DNA of 64,000 nucleotides, taken from positions 1 to 64,000 of the forward strand of contig NZ_CP009631.1 in NCBI RefSeq assembly GCF_000959445.1, read 5' to 3'. Each line of letters opens with the position of its first letter. The stretch's first letter is position 1. Of this stretch, positions 37,409-47,021 are shown piece after piece. This DNA is from Burkholderia vietnamiensis LMG 10929. Lineage in GTDB: Bacteria > Pseudomonadota > Gammaproteobacteria > Burkholderiales > Burkholderiaceae. The notes under the pieces are model-generated. The model had not been told where the DNA came from, did no database searches, and saw nothing but the letters and a program-made list of their open reading frames with translations. A program made the position numbers and the translations under genes.

Positions 37409-39007
37409 TCAGACGCGCGCCGCGCCATCGGCCGCTTCGGCGCCGGTTTCGGCGGCCACTTCGCGCACGTTCAACGCGTGCGCCGGCAGCGGGTCGTGCA
37501 TCCGCGTCTCGAGCCAGAACCGGTACAGCAGGTTCTTCGCGGCATCGACGCGATAGGCGCTCGTCGCGCGCATGTCGGTGAGCGGCTGGTAGTCGCGCTC
37601 CAGCGCCTGCATCGCGGCCTGCGCGGTGGCTTCGTGCCACGGCGCGCCGTCGAGCACCGCCTCCGTGTGCGGCGCGCGCTTCGGCGTCGCGGCCATCCCG
37701 CCGAATGCGATGCGCGGCTCGCGGATCGTGTCGCCGTCCGCGATGAACGCGAACGCCGCGCACACCGCCGAAATGTCGGAGTCGAACCGCTTCGACAGCT
37801 TGTAGGTGCGGAACTGCAGCGCCGCGCGCGCGCCGCTGCGGGTCGGCACCTTCAGCGCGACGACGAATTCGTGCGGCGCCATGTCCTTCTGCTGATAGCC
37901 GGTGTACAGCGCGTCGAGCGGCAGCTCGCGCACGGTGTCGCCGCCGCGCAGCACGACGCGCGCGCCGAGCGCGATCAGCCCCGGCATCGAGTCGCCGATC
38001 GGCGAGCCGTTCGCGACGTTGCCGCCGAGCGTGCCCGCGTTGCGGATCGGCAGCGACGCGAAGCGCTTCCACATTTCGGTCAGCTCCGGATACGTGCCGG
38101 CGAGCGCCGCGTACGCGCGCTCGACCGTCACGCCCGCGCCGATCTCGATCCAGTCGTCGCCGTGCACGATCCGCTGCAGCTCGGCGACCTGGCCGACGTA
38201 GATCAGGTCGTCGAGGCGACGCATCTGCTTGGTCACCCACAGGCCGATGTCGGTGCTGCCGGCCAACAGCCGCGCGTCGGGGCGCTCGGCCTTCAGCGCG
38301 GCCAGCGCGTCGAGCGTGCGCGGCGCGGCGAAGCGCGCGCCGTCGGCGGCCGCGTATTCGAACGTGCGCTCGCGCCGCAGCGACGCCAGCGTGCGCGCGA
38401 GCGCGGCCGCGTCGACCGGCGAGTCCTGCGCCGGCGTGCGTTCGCCGCTCGCGTCGAACATCCGCACCGCCGCGTCGATGATCGGCCGGTAGCCGGTGCA
38501 GCGGCACAGGTTGCCGGTCAGCGCATCGGCGATCTCGGTGCGGGACGGCACGCTCGGCACGCCGGCGACGCTCTGCACGCACGATGCGTTCGAAGCTGCG
38601 CTGCCGCAGCGCTCATGGCCGTGCTGCTCGTACAGCGCCCACATCGACATCACGAAGCCCGGCGTGCAGAAACCGCATTGCGACCCGTGGCAATCGACCA
38701 TCGCCTGCTGCACCGGATGCAGCGAGCCGTCCGGCCGGCGCAGGTCCTCGACCGTGAGCAGCGCCTTGCCGTCGAGCGTCGGCAGGAACTGGATGCACGC
38801 GTTGACGGCCTTGAACGCCACCGCGCCTGCGTCGGTCAGCTCGCCGACGACGACCGTGCACGCGCCGCAGTCGCCTTCCGCGCAGCCTTCCTTGGTGCCG
38901 GTGCAGCGCGCATCCTCGCGCAGATACTGCAGCACGGTGCGGGTGACGTCCGCGCCGCTGACTTCGCGGACCGCGTGACGATGGTAGAAGCGGATCGGCT
39001 CACTCAT
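37409..39007 (-). CDS. xdhA: xanthine dehydrogenase, iron-sulfur and FAD-binding subunit
   Basis: Electron-transfer subunit of 532 residues. The first [2Fe-2S] site is in CTGTKEGCAEGDCGACTVV, the second in CGFCTPGF and NLCRCTGYRPI. The FAD domain shows LLAGSTDIGLWVTK and NAGTLGGNVANGSPIGDS. Between the two halves of the second iron-sulfur site lies a Ser/Cys-rich insert (CGSAASNASCVQSVAGVPSVPSR) that looks longer than the usual linker. It is the first gene of xdhA-xdhB-xdhC. Confidence 0.95.
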   Translation of the reverse strand: MSEPIRFYHRHAVREVSGADVTRTVLQYLREDARCTGTKEGCAEGDCGACTVVVGELTDAGAVAFKAVNACIQFLPTLDGKALLTVEDLRRPDGSLHPVQQAMVDCHGSQCGFCTPGFVMSMWALYEQHGHERCGSAASNASCVQSVAGVPSVPSRTEIADALTGNLCRCTGYRPIIDAAVRMFDASGERTPAQDSPVDAAALARTLASLRRERTFEYAAADGARFAAPRTLDALAALKAERPDARLLAGSTDIGLWVTKQMRRLDDLIYVGQVAELQRIVHGDDWIEIGAGVTVERAYAALAGTYPELTEMWKRFASLPIRNAGTLGGNVANGSPIGDSMPGLIALGARVVLRGGDTVRELPLDALYTGYQQKDMAPHEFVVALKVPTRSGARAALQFRTYKLSKRFDSDISAVCAAFAFIADGDTIREPRIAFGGMAATPKRAPHTEAVLDGAPWHEATAQAAMQALERDYQPLTDMRATSAYRVDAAKNLLYRFWLETRMHDPLPAHALNVREVAAETGAEAADGAARV

Positions 39008-39377
39008 GTCTCAATCGTTGTTCAAGTGGGGGCAAGGCGGCCGGCGCGGCGCGCACGACCGACGTTTCTCTGACAGTTTGCACGCTATCACCGTCAAATT
39101 TCGCAACCCATAGCCGAACGCGCATGCGGCTCATATCACGGCCGCGATATGTGGGCGGCGGGCCGCCAGCTGCGCGGCATGCGCGTCGCGCGTGGCGCAG
39201 GCTGGCGTGCCGATGCGCCTCTGGCTGTTTTCGCCGGGCCCATTGCAGCGCTAAAACGGGTCTCGATTAACTAAGTAGTACCTGCGGGAAAACCGGTTCC
39301 ATGGGAAAATCCGGATTCCCTTGTTTGGCTGCATCTGCCTCGATCGTCGTCGCGCTTCGTTCATCTAATCCGACCCC
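39008..39377. promoter_or_regulatory. divergent xdhA/MFS intergenic region with palindrome
   Basis: A 370-base region between divergent genes. At 39132-39151 an inverted repeat CATATC-N8-GATATG stands out, about 125 bases upstream of xdhA. Such spacing fits a MarR- or LysR-type site, and xdh operons are often under MarR-like purine sensors. No regulator gene is adjacent. Confidence 0.4.
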
Positions 39378-40592
39378 ATGTCCACCGATTCCGCCACACC
39401 GCCGCGCAGCGGGCTCGCCGTCACGCTGCAAATCGTGTCCGTCGTCTGCTTCACGTTCGTCTGCTATCTGACCATCGGGCTGCCGCTCGCGGTGCTGCCG
39501 GGCTTCGTCCACGACGATCTCGGCTACTCCGCGATCGTCGCGGGCGCCGCGATCAGCGTCCAGTATTTCGCGACGCTCGCGTCGCGTCCGCTCGCCGGGC
39601 GCTTCGCCGATACGCTGGGGCCGAAGCAGACGGTGCTGCGCGGGCTGATCGGCTGCGGCGTGTCGGGCGTGCTGCTGCTGGTGGCGCTGCTGCTCGCGCG
39701 CTGGCCGGCCGCGAGCCTCGTGCTGCTGATCGGCAGCCGGCTCGTGCTCGGCGTCGGCGAAAGCCTGTGCGGCACCGGCGCGATCCTGTGGGGCATCGGC
39801 CGGGTCGGCATCGCGCACAACGCGAAGGTGATCTCGTGGAACGGCATCGCGACCTACGGCGCGCTCGCGCTCGGCGCGCCGGTCGGCGTCGCGATCGCGC
39901 ACGCGCTCAATCCGGCGTTGATCGGCGTGCTCGTGATCGCCCTCGCGGCGGCCGGCTTCTATCTGGCCCGCCTGATCGACGCGGTGCCACTCGTGCACGG
40001 CGAACGGATGTCGTACGCGAGCGTGTTCACGCGCGTGCTGCCGCACGGCCTCGGTCTCGCGCTCGGTTCGGCCGGCTTCGGCTCGATCGCGACCTTCGTC
40101 ACGCTCTACTACGCGGCGCGCCATTGGCCCAACGCGGCGTTGTCGTTGACCGTGTTCGGCACGCTGTTCATCGGCGCGCGCCTGCTGTTCGCGAACATGA
40201 TCAAGACTTACGGCGGCTTCCGCGTCGCGATCGTGTCGTTCGCGTTCGAATCCTCGGGCCTCCTGCTGCTGTGGCTCGCGCCGGTGCCGCACGTCGCGCT
40301 CGTCGGTGCCGCGCTCACCGGGTTCGGCTTCGCGCTGATCTTCCCGGCGCTCGGCGTGGAGGCCGTCGCGCTGGTGCCGCCGGCGAGCCGCGGCGCGGCG
40401 CTGTCCGCGTATTCGGTGTTCCTCGACCTGTCGCTCGGGATCACCGGCCCGCTCGCCGGCTACATCGCCGGCGCATTCGGGTATCCGCAGGTGTTCCTGT
40501 TCGCTGCGGCGGCCGCCGCAGCGGGCGTCGCGCTGTCGATGGTGCTGTATCAGCGGCAGGCGCGCGTGGCGGGGAGCGGCGCGGCGGCTTGA
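39378..40592 (+). CDS. MFS transporter, YhhS/YfcJ type
   Basis: Inner-membrane transporter of 404 residues with about 12 helices. The N-terminal helix reads [33 protein letters not shown], typical of the YhhS (UPF0226) group, and [20 protein letters not shown] is MFS motif [25 protein letters not shown] is another group mark. Members are annotated as arabinose or general metabolite exporters. The substrate is unknown. Confidence 0.88.
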   Translation: MSTDSATPPRSGLAVTLQIVSVVCFTFVCYLTIGLPLAVLPGFVHDDLGYSAIVAGAAISVQYFATLASRPLAGRFADTLGPKQTVLRGLIGCGVSGVLLLVALLLARWPAASLVLLIGSRLVLGVGESLCGTGAILWGIGRVGIAHNAKVISWNGIATYGALALGAPVGVAIAHALNPALIGVLVIALAAAGFYLARLIDAVPLVHGERMSYASVFTRVLPHGLGLALGSAGFGSIATFVTLYYAARHWPNAALSLTVFGTLFIGARLLFANMIKTYGGFRVAIVSFAFESSGLLLLWLAPVPHVALVGAALTGFGFALIFPALGVEAVALVPPASRGAALSAYSVFLDLSLGITGPLAGYIAGAFGYPQVFLFAAAAAAAGVALSMVLYQRQARVAGSGAAA

Positions 40593-40630
40593 GGGGCGGT
40601 ACGGCGGGCGGCTGTCGAGCTAGCTGGTGG

Positions 40631-40679
40631 GCCGTTGGCCCAGCCCCGGCGGACTAGCCGCCGGGGCTGGGCCAACGGC
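40631..40679. terminator. 22-bp perfect inverted repeat, likely strong hairpin terminator
   Basis: Two perfect 22-base arms (40631-40652 and 40658-40679) flank a five-base ACTAG loop, 38 bases after the MFS stop. The arms are GC-rich (core TTGGCCCAGCCCCGG). T-runs follow only as CTTTTGGGCTTTT. It is longer and more perfect than an ordinary terminator and could also be a mobile palindromic element. Confidence 0.7.
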
Positions 40680-40694
40680 GGCAGTCGGGTCGTG

Positions 40695-40750
40695 GGGCTT
40701 TTGGGCTTTTGGGCTCTCGGGCTCTCGGGCTCTCGGGCTCTCGGGCCATC
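40695..40750. repeat. 8-bp tandem repeat
   Basis: Seven adjoining octamers: GGGCTTTT twice, GGGCTCTC four times, then GGGCCATC. The stretch continues as looser GGCT words. Confidence 0.9.
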
Positions 40751-40917
40751 AGGCTGTACGGCTTTCGGGCTAACGGCCCATCAGGCCGTCATCGGGCTGG
40801 CGGCCCGACAGGCCAACAGGCCGACCCCATCTGCATGCCGAGCAACCATCTTCCGCCCACGGCGCGAACCAGCCCTCAACCCGCTTCGCGCGGGGCGCCT
40901 TTCATTCAGCGCAGCCG

Positions 40918-41808
40918 TCACGCGGTGCGCAGAAACAGCCGGCGCGTCAGATCGAACGCCACCAGATTGCCGGCCACCACGAGCAGCAGCCCCACCACGG
41001 CGAGCGGCGACCACTGATAACCCTCGAATACCGTCGACACGGCCAGCGCGACGATCGGGAACAGCACCGTGCAGTACGCGGCGCGCTCCGGCCCGATCCG
41101 GCCGACCAGCGTCAGGTACGCGGTGAAGCCGATCACCGAGCCCGGCACGGCCAGGTAGACGAGCGCGCCGAGATAGCGCGGGCTCGGATCGAGCGCGAAC
41201 GGCAATCCGGCCGCGGCGCTGCCGACCGTCAGGATCGCCGCGCCGATCAGCATCGCCCAGCCGTTGGTCGCGAGCGGGTGCAGCCCCATCGCCTGCATCC
41301 GGCTCGACAGCAGGTTGCCGGCCGAGAAGCACATCGTGCCCGCGAACGCGATCGCCAGACCGATCCACGTCGCGTGGTCGTCCAGATGCCCGGCCATCTG
41401 CTGCCAGAACAGGCATGCGATGCCGGTCAGCCCGAGCAGCGCGCCGGCGATCGCGGACGGCCGCAGCGGCCGCCCCATGAAGACGCGCCCGTTGATCGAA
41501 TTCAGCAGCGGCGCGGTCGAGAAGATCACCGCGACGAGTCCGCTCGGCACGACCTGCTCCGAATAGTAGAAGCACAGGAAATTCAGGCAGAACAGCGCGA
41601 CGCCCTGTGCGACGAGATAACGCCACGCTTCGCGCGGCGGACGCACCGGCCGGCGCATCAGGCGCAGCAGCGCGAACAGCACGGCGGCGGCGAGCCAGAA
41701 GCGCCATGCGATCGACACGGGCGGCGGCACGGCACCCAACTGCCATTTGATCGCGATCCAGGTGGTGCCCCAGATCAGCACGGTGATGAAGTAAAGCGAC
41801 AGATTCAT
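40918..41808 (-). CDS. EamA/DMT family transporter
   Basis: Drug/metabolite-superfamily permease of 296 residues with ten membrane helices in two EamA repeats. The first begins YFITVLIWGTTWIAIKWQLG, and the second contains WIGLAIAFAGTMCFSAGNLLSSR. PSGLVAVIFSTAPLLNSING is the conserved helix 3-4 element. Members export amino acids or other metabolites. It is divergent from an AraC-type regulator 133 bases away, which probably controls it. Confidence 0.9.
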   Translation of the reverse strand: MNLSLYFITVLIWGTTWIAIKWQLGAVPPPVSIAWRFWLAAAVLFALLRLMRRPVRPPREAWRYLVAQGVALFCLNFLCFYYSEQVVPSGLVAVIFSTAPLLNSINGRVFMGRPLRPSAIAGALLGLTGIACLFWQQMAGHLDDHATWIGLAIAFAGTMCFSAGNLLSSRMQAMGLHPLATNGWAMLIGAAILTVGSAAAGLPFALDPSPRYLGALVYLAVPGSVIGFTAYLTLVGRIGPERAAYCTVLFPIVALAVSTVFEGYQWSPLAVVGLLLVVAGNLVAFDLTRRLFLRTA

Positions 41809-41941
41809 GGCGGCAACGCAGCGGAACGAGTGGAACGGATTCCGACTATGCGGCCGCGCCGCGCGCACGCATTGTCCGGATTTGCGGTCTTTTTCGCTCC
41901 GGCGCACGGCACGCGGTGCGCGCGCTTATACTCGTCGCACC

Positions 41942-42877
41942 ATGAGTTCGCCCCTGTACGCTCCGCCCGTCGACCACGCCGCCGCCCTCGCGGGCGACAC
42001 GATGCCGTTCGGGCTGCAGTCGGTGTGCCGCACGCTCGCCGACGCGAACGCGACGCTCGAGCGCTTCACGTGGCTCGGCGACCACCTCGCGATCGCCGAA
42101 TGGACGCGCATCACCGACGAAAGCGAGACGGTCTACGAACAGCCCGGCCACCACACGCTGTCGTGCTATCTCGACGGCGGCTACCGGACCGAGCGCGAGC
42201 GCGTGCCGCGCTACGGCGCGCCGAGCCTGCTGTGCACGCTGCCGGGCGACCATGAATCGCGCTGGTGGGTGCGCGGCGAGATGCACTTCATCCACCTGTA
42301 CTTTCTGCCCGAGCACTTCACGCAGCGCGCGATCCGCGAGCTCGACCGCGAACCGCGCGAACTGAAACTCGCCGACCGCACCTATTTCGAGGATGCGCGC
42401 GTCGCCGCGCAGTTCCGTTCGCTCGCACTGGAGCGCTGGGACGATGCGGACGGGCGACTGCGCGTGAACGAGGCCGCGCACGACGTGCTGAGCCTGCTGT
42501 TGCGCGGCCAGGGCGCCGCGCGCGCCGACGCGCCGTTGCGCGGCGGCCTGGCGCCCGCCGTGCGCCGGCGCGTGCGCGACTATATCGACAGCTACCTGTC
42601 GCAGCCGCTCACGCTCGGCGAACTCGCGAACGTCGCCGCGCTGTCCGAATATCACTTTTCGCGGATGTTCCGGCTGTCGTTCGGCCGCGCGCCGCACGCC
42701 TGGGTGGCCGAGCAGCGGCTGGCCCGCGCGCGCCTGCTGCTGCGCACGACGGCGCTGCCGCTCGCGCAGGTCGCCGCCGAGTGCGGCTACGCGAACGCCG
42801 CCCATTTCAGCCACCGCTTTCGCGACGCGCACGGGACGACGCCGAACGCGTACCGGCGCGCGATGCGGGGCGGGTGA
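41942..42877 (+). CDS. AraC-family transcriptional regulator
   Basis: A 311-residue regulator. The C-terminal double helix-turn-helix begins DYIDSYLSQPLTLGELANVAALSEYHFSRMFRLSFGRAPHAWV and ends LAQVAAECGYANAAHFSHRFRDAHGTTPNAYRR, both textbook AraC. The N-terminal half (HFIHLYFLPEHFTQRAI) resembles the sensing domain of YesN-like regulators without a clear cupin motif. Likely target: the divergent EamA transporter. Confidence 0.92.
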   Translation: MSSPLYAPPVDHAAALAGDTMPFGLQSVCRTLADANATLERFTWLGDHLAIAEWTRITDESETVYEQPGHHTLSCYLDGGYRTERERVPRYGAPSLLCTLPGDHESRWWVRGEMHFIHLYFLPEHFTQRAIRELDREPRELKLADRTYFEDARVAAQFRSLALERWDDADGRLRVNEAAHDVLSLLLRGQGAARADAPLRGGLAPAVRRRVRDYIDSYLSQPLTLGELANVAALSEYHFSRMFRLSFGRAPHAWVAEQRLARARLLLRTTALPLAQVAAECGYANAAHFSHRFRDAHGTTPNAYRRAMRGG

Positions 42878-42933
42878 GCACCGCGCACCGCGCATCGCGC
42901 CGCGGGACAGCGGCGCCGCGCCGCCGGTCGCGC

Positions 42934-44145
42934 TTACGTGCCGCGCCGCGACAGTTCCTGCTCGAGCGCGGCAACGCCTGCGGGCAGGTCGACCGGCACC
43001 TTCAGATCGACCATCGTCCGGCCGAACGCATGCAGCGTGCGGAACAGGTTGTGTTCGCGGCACTGCTCGCCCATCTGGCCGATCCGCACGATCGGCAAGC
43101 CGAACGAGCCGGAGATCTCGACCTGATATTGCTTCGAGATGTGGCCGCAGACCATTCCGGGCGTGAGCCCGGCCGGCGTCTCGATGCCCACCACCGAATT
43201 GAGACGGCATTCCTTCGGCGTGTAGAGCGCGAGGCCCATCGCCTCGATGCCGGCCTGCAGCGCCAGCGTGCAGCGCAGATGGCGCGCGAAACGGCTTTCG
43301 AGCGTTTCCGCGCACACGAGGCGCAGCGCCTCGTGCAGCGCGAGCACGCCCGACACCGGCGCGGTGTAGTGGTAGCCCGCGTTGTGCCAGAAGTTTTCCG
43401 CGAGCGCCATGTCGAGGCACCAGTGCGCATTCGGTTCCGGACGCTGCTTCATCCGGTCCCACGCGGCGTCGGAGAACGCGATCAGCGACACGCCGGGAAT
43501 CGACGACAGCCCCTTCTGGCCGCCCGTGATGACCGCGTCGATGCCCCATGCGTCCATCTCGAGCGGCATCGTCGACAGCGTGCACACCGCGTCGACGACC
43601 ACCAGCGCGCCGGCCGCCTTCGCGAGCGCCGCGATCTCCCGCAGGTCGCGGTTCCACACGGTGTTCGACGTCTCGCCCTGCACGATCGTGACGATCTCGG
43701 GGCGTTCGCGCGCGATCGCGTCGGCGATCTCGTCGAGGCTCGCGACCGAGCGGTCGGCCACTTCAAGCGTCGCGACGTCGGCGCCGACGCGCGTGGCCAT
43801 CTCGGCCATGCGGGCGCTGAAGAAGCCGTTGCGGATCGACAGCACGCGCGTGCCGCGCCAGGCGAGGTTGGAAATCGCCATTTCCATCGCGGCGGAGCCG
43901 GGGCCGGCGACGCCGAGCACCCACTTCGTGCGGGTCTGGAACACGTAGCGCGCCATCTCCTTCACCTGCTCGATGATCTTCGCCATCGTCGCGCCGAGGT
44001 GGTTGATCACGATCGTGTTCGCCTTCGCGACCGCGGCCGGGATCGGCACCGGGCCGGCGCCCATCATCAGCAGCGGTTCTTCGGGCAGGATCGCGTCGAG
44101 CGGCACGACGACGGGACAGGGAATCGGCGAATGGTCGAGGGACAT
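42934..44145 (-). CDS. class V aminotransferase, alanine/ureidoglycine-glyoxylate type
   Basis: PLP-dependent enzyme of 403 residues. The Schiff-base Lys is in ITGGQKGLSSIPG, with the pyridoxal Asp in VVVDAVCTLSTMP. The sequence GPGSAAMEMAISNLAW and the C-terminal PKECRLNSVVGIETPAG fit the alanine-glyoxylate / PucG ureidoglycine-glyoxylate aminotransferase group. Both would make glycine from glyoxylate. Xanthine dehydrogenase genes 4 kb away make a purine link attractive, but allantoin genes are absent. The start at 44145 gives the family N-terminus. Confidence 0.83.
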   Translation of the reverse strand: MSLDHSPIPCPVVVPLDAILPEEPLLMMGAGPVPIPAAVAKANTIVINHLGATMAKIIEQVKEMARYVFQTRTKWVLGVAGPGSAAMEMAISNLAWRGTRVLSIRNGFFSARMAEMATRVGADVATLEVADRSVASLDEIADAIARERPEIVTIVQGETSNTVWNRDLREIAALAKAAGALVVVDAVCTLSTMPLEMDAWGIDAVITGGQKGLSSIPGVSLIAFSDAAWDRMKQRPEPNAHWCLDMALAENFWHNAGYHYTAPVSGVLALHEALRLVCAETLESRFARHLRCTLALQAGIEAMGLALYTPKECRLNSVVGIETPAGLTPGMVCGHISKQYQVEISGSFGLPIVRIGQMGEQCREHNLFRTLHAFGRTMVDLKVPVDLPAGVAALEQELSRRGT

Positions 44146-44850
44146 GGCTGGCAAAAAAGATGAAGAAAGACGCACGAGCGTCGCCCGCCACAGGGCATGG
44201 CGGATCGATCGATGATTCCGTGTTCCGCGCCCGCGCGCAAGAGGCGCGCGCGGCCGGACGGCGCGACGCTGGCCCGGTCGGACGACCGGGCCAGCCGGCC
44301 GCGCATCGCGAGCGAGCGCGCCGGCGGCCCCGCCGCGGCCCGGTACAGGCGATTTTCCCGGCCATATTGCAGTGCGTGCGGATGCGCCCGCTTCAGTAAT
44401 AGACGACCCAATTAGTCGGAAATACGCCGCATCAGGATAAAAACCGCGCGGACCGAATGGATCCACCAAATGCCGATACGCCGGAAAAACATCGATTATC
44501 GCGGCATCTATTAGTGACAGAGTTCGAAAATTACCGCTGCGAAGCATCGAACAAAACCCATAACGCGTTGATTTTACTGAGCAACATTCAGATACCGAAC
44601 TACCGGTTTCAATACTGCCGGGAAACCAACGAGACCGCCGCGTAAATCCGATAGCCGCGATTTCGATTTTCCGCAACCCGCCCATTTTCTCAGGTTGACG
44701 GATATCGCCTTCGTAATGAACAATCGTCTGCGGAATCGAGAGCCGCTTTTTCGATACGAACGAAAATCGGACGACACACACCGGCAATCCCGGTCGAGCG
44801 ACGAAAAATTCCAAGCAAAATCAATCCACCGGGCCAGAAATACGCGAGAC
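44146..44850. other. long AT-rich divergent intergenic region
   Basis: About 705 bases between the aminotransferase and a LysR gene. From 44390 to 44830 the composition is far more AT-rich than average. No gene with a ribosome site, hairpin terminator or conserved element was recognised. Both promoters should lie here. Confidence 0.5.
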
Positions 44851-45837
44851 ATGAACCAGATTCAGACCATGCGAGTGTTCGTCTGCGTTGCCGAGCAGCA
44901 GAGTTTCCGGCGCGCGGCGCACCATCTAGGCGTGTCCAATGCACTCGTCACGCGTTCGATCGCGATGCTCGAGTCCCATCTGAACACGCGGTTGATCCAC
45001 CGCACCACGCGCAACCTGTCGTTGACCGAAGCCGGGCTGCGCTACCTCGACGGCTGCCGTGCGCTGCTCGAGGAGTTCGATCATCTCGAGGCGTCCGTCG
45101 CGCACGCGGTGCGCGAGCCGGCCGGCACGCTGCGCGTCGTCGCGTCGGGTCTGCTGTCGCCGCTCACGCTGACGCCGCTCGTCAGCGGTTTCCGGCACCG
45201 CTATCCCGAACTGCGCGTGCAGCTGACCGTCGCCGACGGGCCGCTCGACGTGCTCGATTCGGGCTACGACGTCGGCATCGTCACCGGCGACCGGCTCGAC
45301 GGCAATCCGACGCTGATCGGTCACACCCTCGCGCCGAACCCGTTCGTCGCGTGCGCGGCGCCCGCGTATCTGGAACGGCGCGGCGAGCCGCGCGCGCCCG
45401 ACGACCTGCCCGGTCACGACTGGGTCGCGCTCGCGCCGCATCAGCATGCGCCCGCGTGGCGGCTGGTCGGCCACGACGGCGCCGCGCATTCGGTCACGGT
45501 GCGCCCGGCGTGCACCGTCAACCAGCTCGCGCTCGTGCACGCGGCGGCCCTCGCCGGCTCGGGCATCGCGGTGCTGCCCGAGTCGTGCGTCGCCGATGCG
45601 CTCGCCGCCGGCACGCTGATGCGGCTGCTGCCCGGCTATCGGATCGACGATCCGGATGCGCAGCTGTCGCTCGTCTATCCAAATCGCCAGTACGTGCCGG
45701 CCCGCACGCGCAGCTTCGTCGAACATGCGCTCGAGCATTTCGGGCAGCAGGCGGCGCAGGAGCGCTCCGAATACGGCTTCCTGCGCACCCCCGAGCGCGC
45801 CGATCTCGTCGCTGGGCGGCCGGCTGGCCTGCAGTAA
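44851..45837 (+). CDS. LysR-family transcriptional regulator
   Basis: A 328-residue regulator. The DNA-binding domain MNQIQTMRVFVCVAEQQSFRRAAHHLGVSNALVTRSIAMLESHLNTRLI is classic LysR of the CrgA/DsdC-like group. The effector domain contains LTVADGPLDVLDSGYDVGI. It lies 30 bases before the D-2-hydroxyacid dehydrogenase gene on the same strand, and divergent from the aminotransferase. Either could be a target. Confidence 0.92.
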   Translation: MNQIQTMRVFVCVAEQQSFRRAAHHLGVSNALVTRSIAMLESHLNTRLIHRTTRNLSLTEAGLRYLDGCRALLEEFDHLEASVAHAVREPAGTLRVVASGLLSPLTLTPLVSGFRHRYPELRVQLTVADGPLDVLDSGYDVGIVTGDRLDGNPTLIGHTLAPNPFVACAAPAYLERRGEPRAPDDLPGHDWVALAPHQHAPAWRLVGHDGAAHSVTVRPACTVNQLALVHAAALAGSGIAVLPESCVADALAAGTLMRLLPGYRIDDPDAQLSLVYPNRQYVPARTRSFVEHALEHFGQQAAQERSEYGFLRTPERADLVAGRPAGLQ

Positions 45838-45867
45838 ACTGCACGCGTCAGCCATCGGAGGTGCAGC

Positions 45868-46866
45868 GTGCGTGTGATCCTGTTCAGCAGCCGGCAGTAC
45901 GACGAAGAGTCGTTTACCGCCGCAAACCGCCAGTTCGGCTATCGGCTGCACTTTCAGCCGTCGCACCTCGATGCGGAGACCGCGATCCTCGCGCACGGTT
46001 ACGACGTCGTCTGTCCGTTCGTCAACGACACCGTCGATGCGGCGGTGCTGCAGCGGCTCGCCGACGGCGGCACGCGCCTGATCGCGCTGCGCTCGGCCGG
46101 CTTCAACCACGTCGACCTCGCGGCTGCCGAGCGGCTCGGCATCGCGGTCGTGCGCGTGCCCGCATATTCGCCGCACGCGGTCGCCGAGCACGCGGTCGCG
46201 CTGATCCTCGCGCTCAACCGCCGGCTGCCGCGCGCCGTTGCGCGCACGCGCGAGGGCGACTTCTCGCTGAACGGGCTGCTCGGCTTCGACCTGCACGGCA
46301 AGACCGTCGGCGTGGTCGGCACGGGGCTGATCGGCAGCGTGTTCGCCAAGATCATGATGGGCTTCGGGATGCGCGTGCTCGCGCATTCGCTGCCGCCTCA
46401 CGACGACGAGCTGATCGCGTTCGGCGCGCGCTACGTCGAACTCGACGAGCTGCTGCATCAATCGGACATCGTGAGCCTGCATTGCCCGCTGCTGCCGTCG
46501 ACGCATCATCTGATCAACGCGCAGACGCTCGCGCGCATGAAGCACGGCGCGATGCTGATCAATACCGGGCGCGGCGGGCTGGTCGATGCGCAGGCGCTGG
46601 TCGAGGCGCTCAAGAGCGGCCAGCTCGGTCATCTCGGGCTCGACGTGTACGAGGAGGAAAGCGGCCTGTTCTTCGAGGATCACTCGGACCTGCCGCTGCA
46701 GGACGACGTGCTCGCGCGGCTGCTGACCTTCCCGAACGTGATCGTCACGTCGCATCAGGCGTTCTTCACGCGCGAGGCGCTCGCCGAGATCGCACATACG
46801 ACGCTGCTGAACATCGACGCATGGCGCGCGGGCGCGCCGACCAACGTCGTCACTGGCGGGCGCTGA
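45868..46866 (+). CDS. D-2-hydroxyacid dehydrogenase (D-lactate dehydrogenase type)
   Basis: NAD-dependent reductase of 332 residues with the LdhA pattern. The Rossmann motif is GVVGTGLIGSVFAKIMMGFGM, the catalytic Arg lies in INTGRGGLVDAQAL, the Glu in LGLDVYEEESGLFFEDHS and the His in TSHQAFFTREAL. The start codon is GTG at 45868, supported by GGAGG seven bases upstream. It probably interconverts pyruvate and D-lactate in fermentation or redox balance. Confidence 0.92.
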   Translation: MRVILFSSRQYDEESFTAANRQFGYRLHFQPSHLDAETAILAHGYDVVCPFVNDTVDAAVLQRLADGGTRLIALRSAGFNHVDLAAAERLGIAVVRVPAYSPHAVAEHAVALILALNRRLPRAVARTREGDFSLNGLLGFDLHGKTVGVVGTGLIGSVFAKIMMGFGMRVLAHSLPPHDDELIAFGARYVELDELLHQSDIVSLHCPLLPSTHHLINAQTLARMKHGAMLINTGRGGLVDAQALVEALKSGQLGHLGLDVYEEESGLFFEDHSDLPLQDDVLARLLTFPNVIVTSHQAFFTREALAEIAHTTLLNIDAWRAGAPTNVVTGGR

Positions 46867-47021
46867 AGCGCGGGGTTGGCTTTCGGCTTGCGGCGTTCCG
46901 CGTGCCTCCGCTCCACACCCACCGCACCGGCATCGCGCCGACCCATTCATTCGCCTGATGTAACGCGCGGCGCCCGCGCTCTGCTATCGTTGCGCCGACT
47001 TCCCTTTGCTTCCGCTCCCCC

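Larger units (their letters stand above)
40593..40917. other. repeat-rich convergent intergenic region
   Basis: A 325-base gene-free stretch between convergent transporter genes. It contains a long perfect hairpin and an 8-bp stutter (separate entries), followed to about 40815 by degenerate GGGCT/GGCC words. The rest, 40815-40917, is unremarkable. Confidence 0.8.

Noticed and set aside
34154..39073. A 1639-codon open frame on the plus strand
   Set aside because: It is antisense to xdhC-xdhB-xdhA, reads Arg/His/Ala-rich nonsense and exists because GC-rich codons leave few stops on the opposite strand.
46867..47021. Cobalamin riboswitch before bluB
   Set aside because: The gap is short and lacks the conserved B12-box words.
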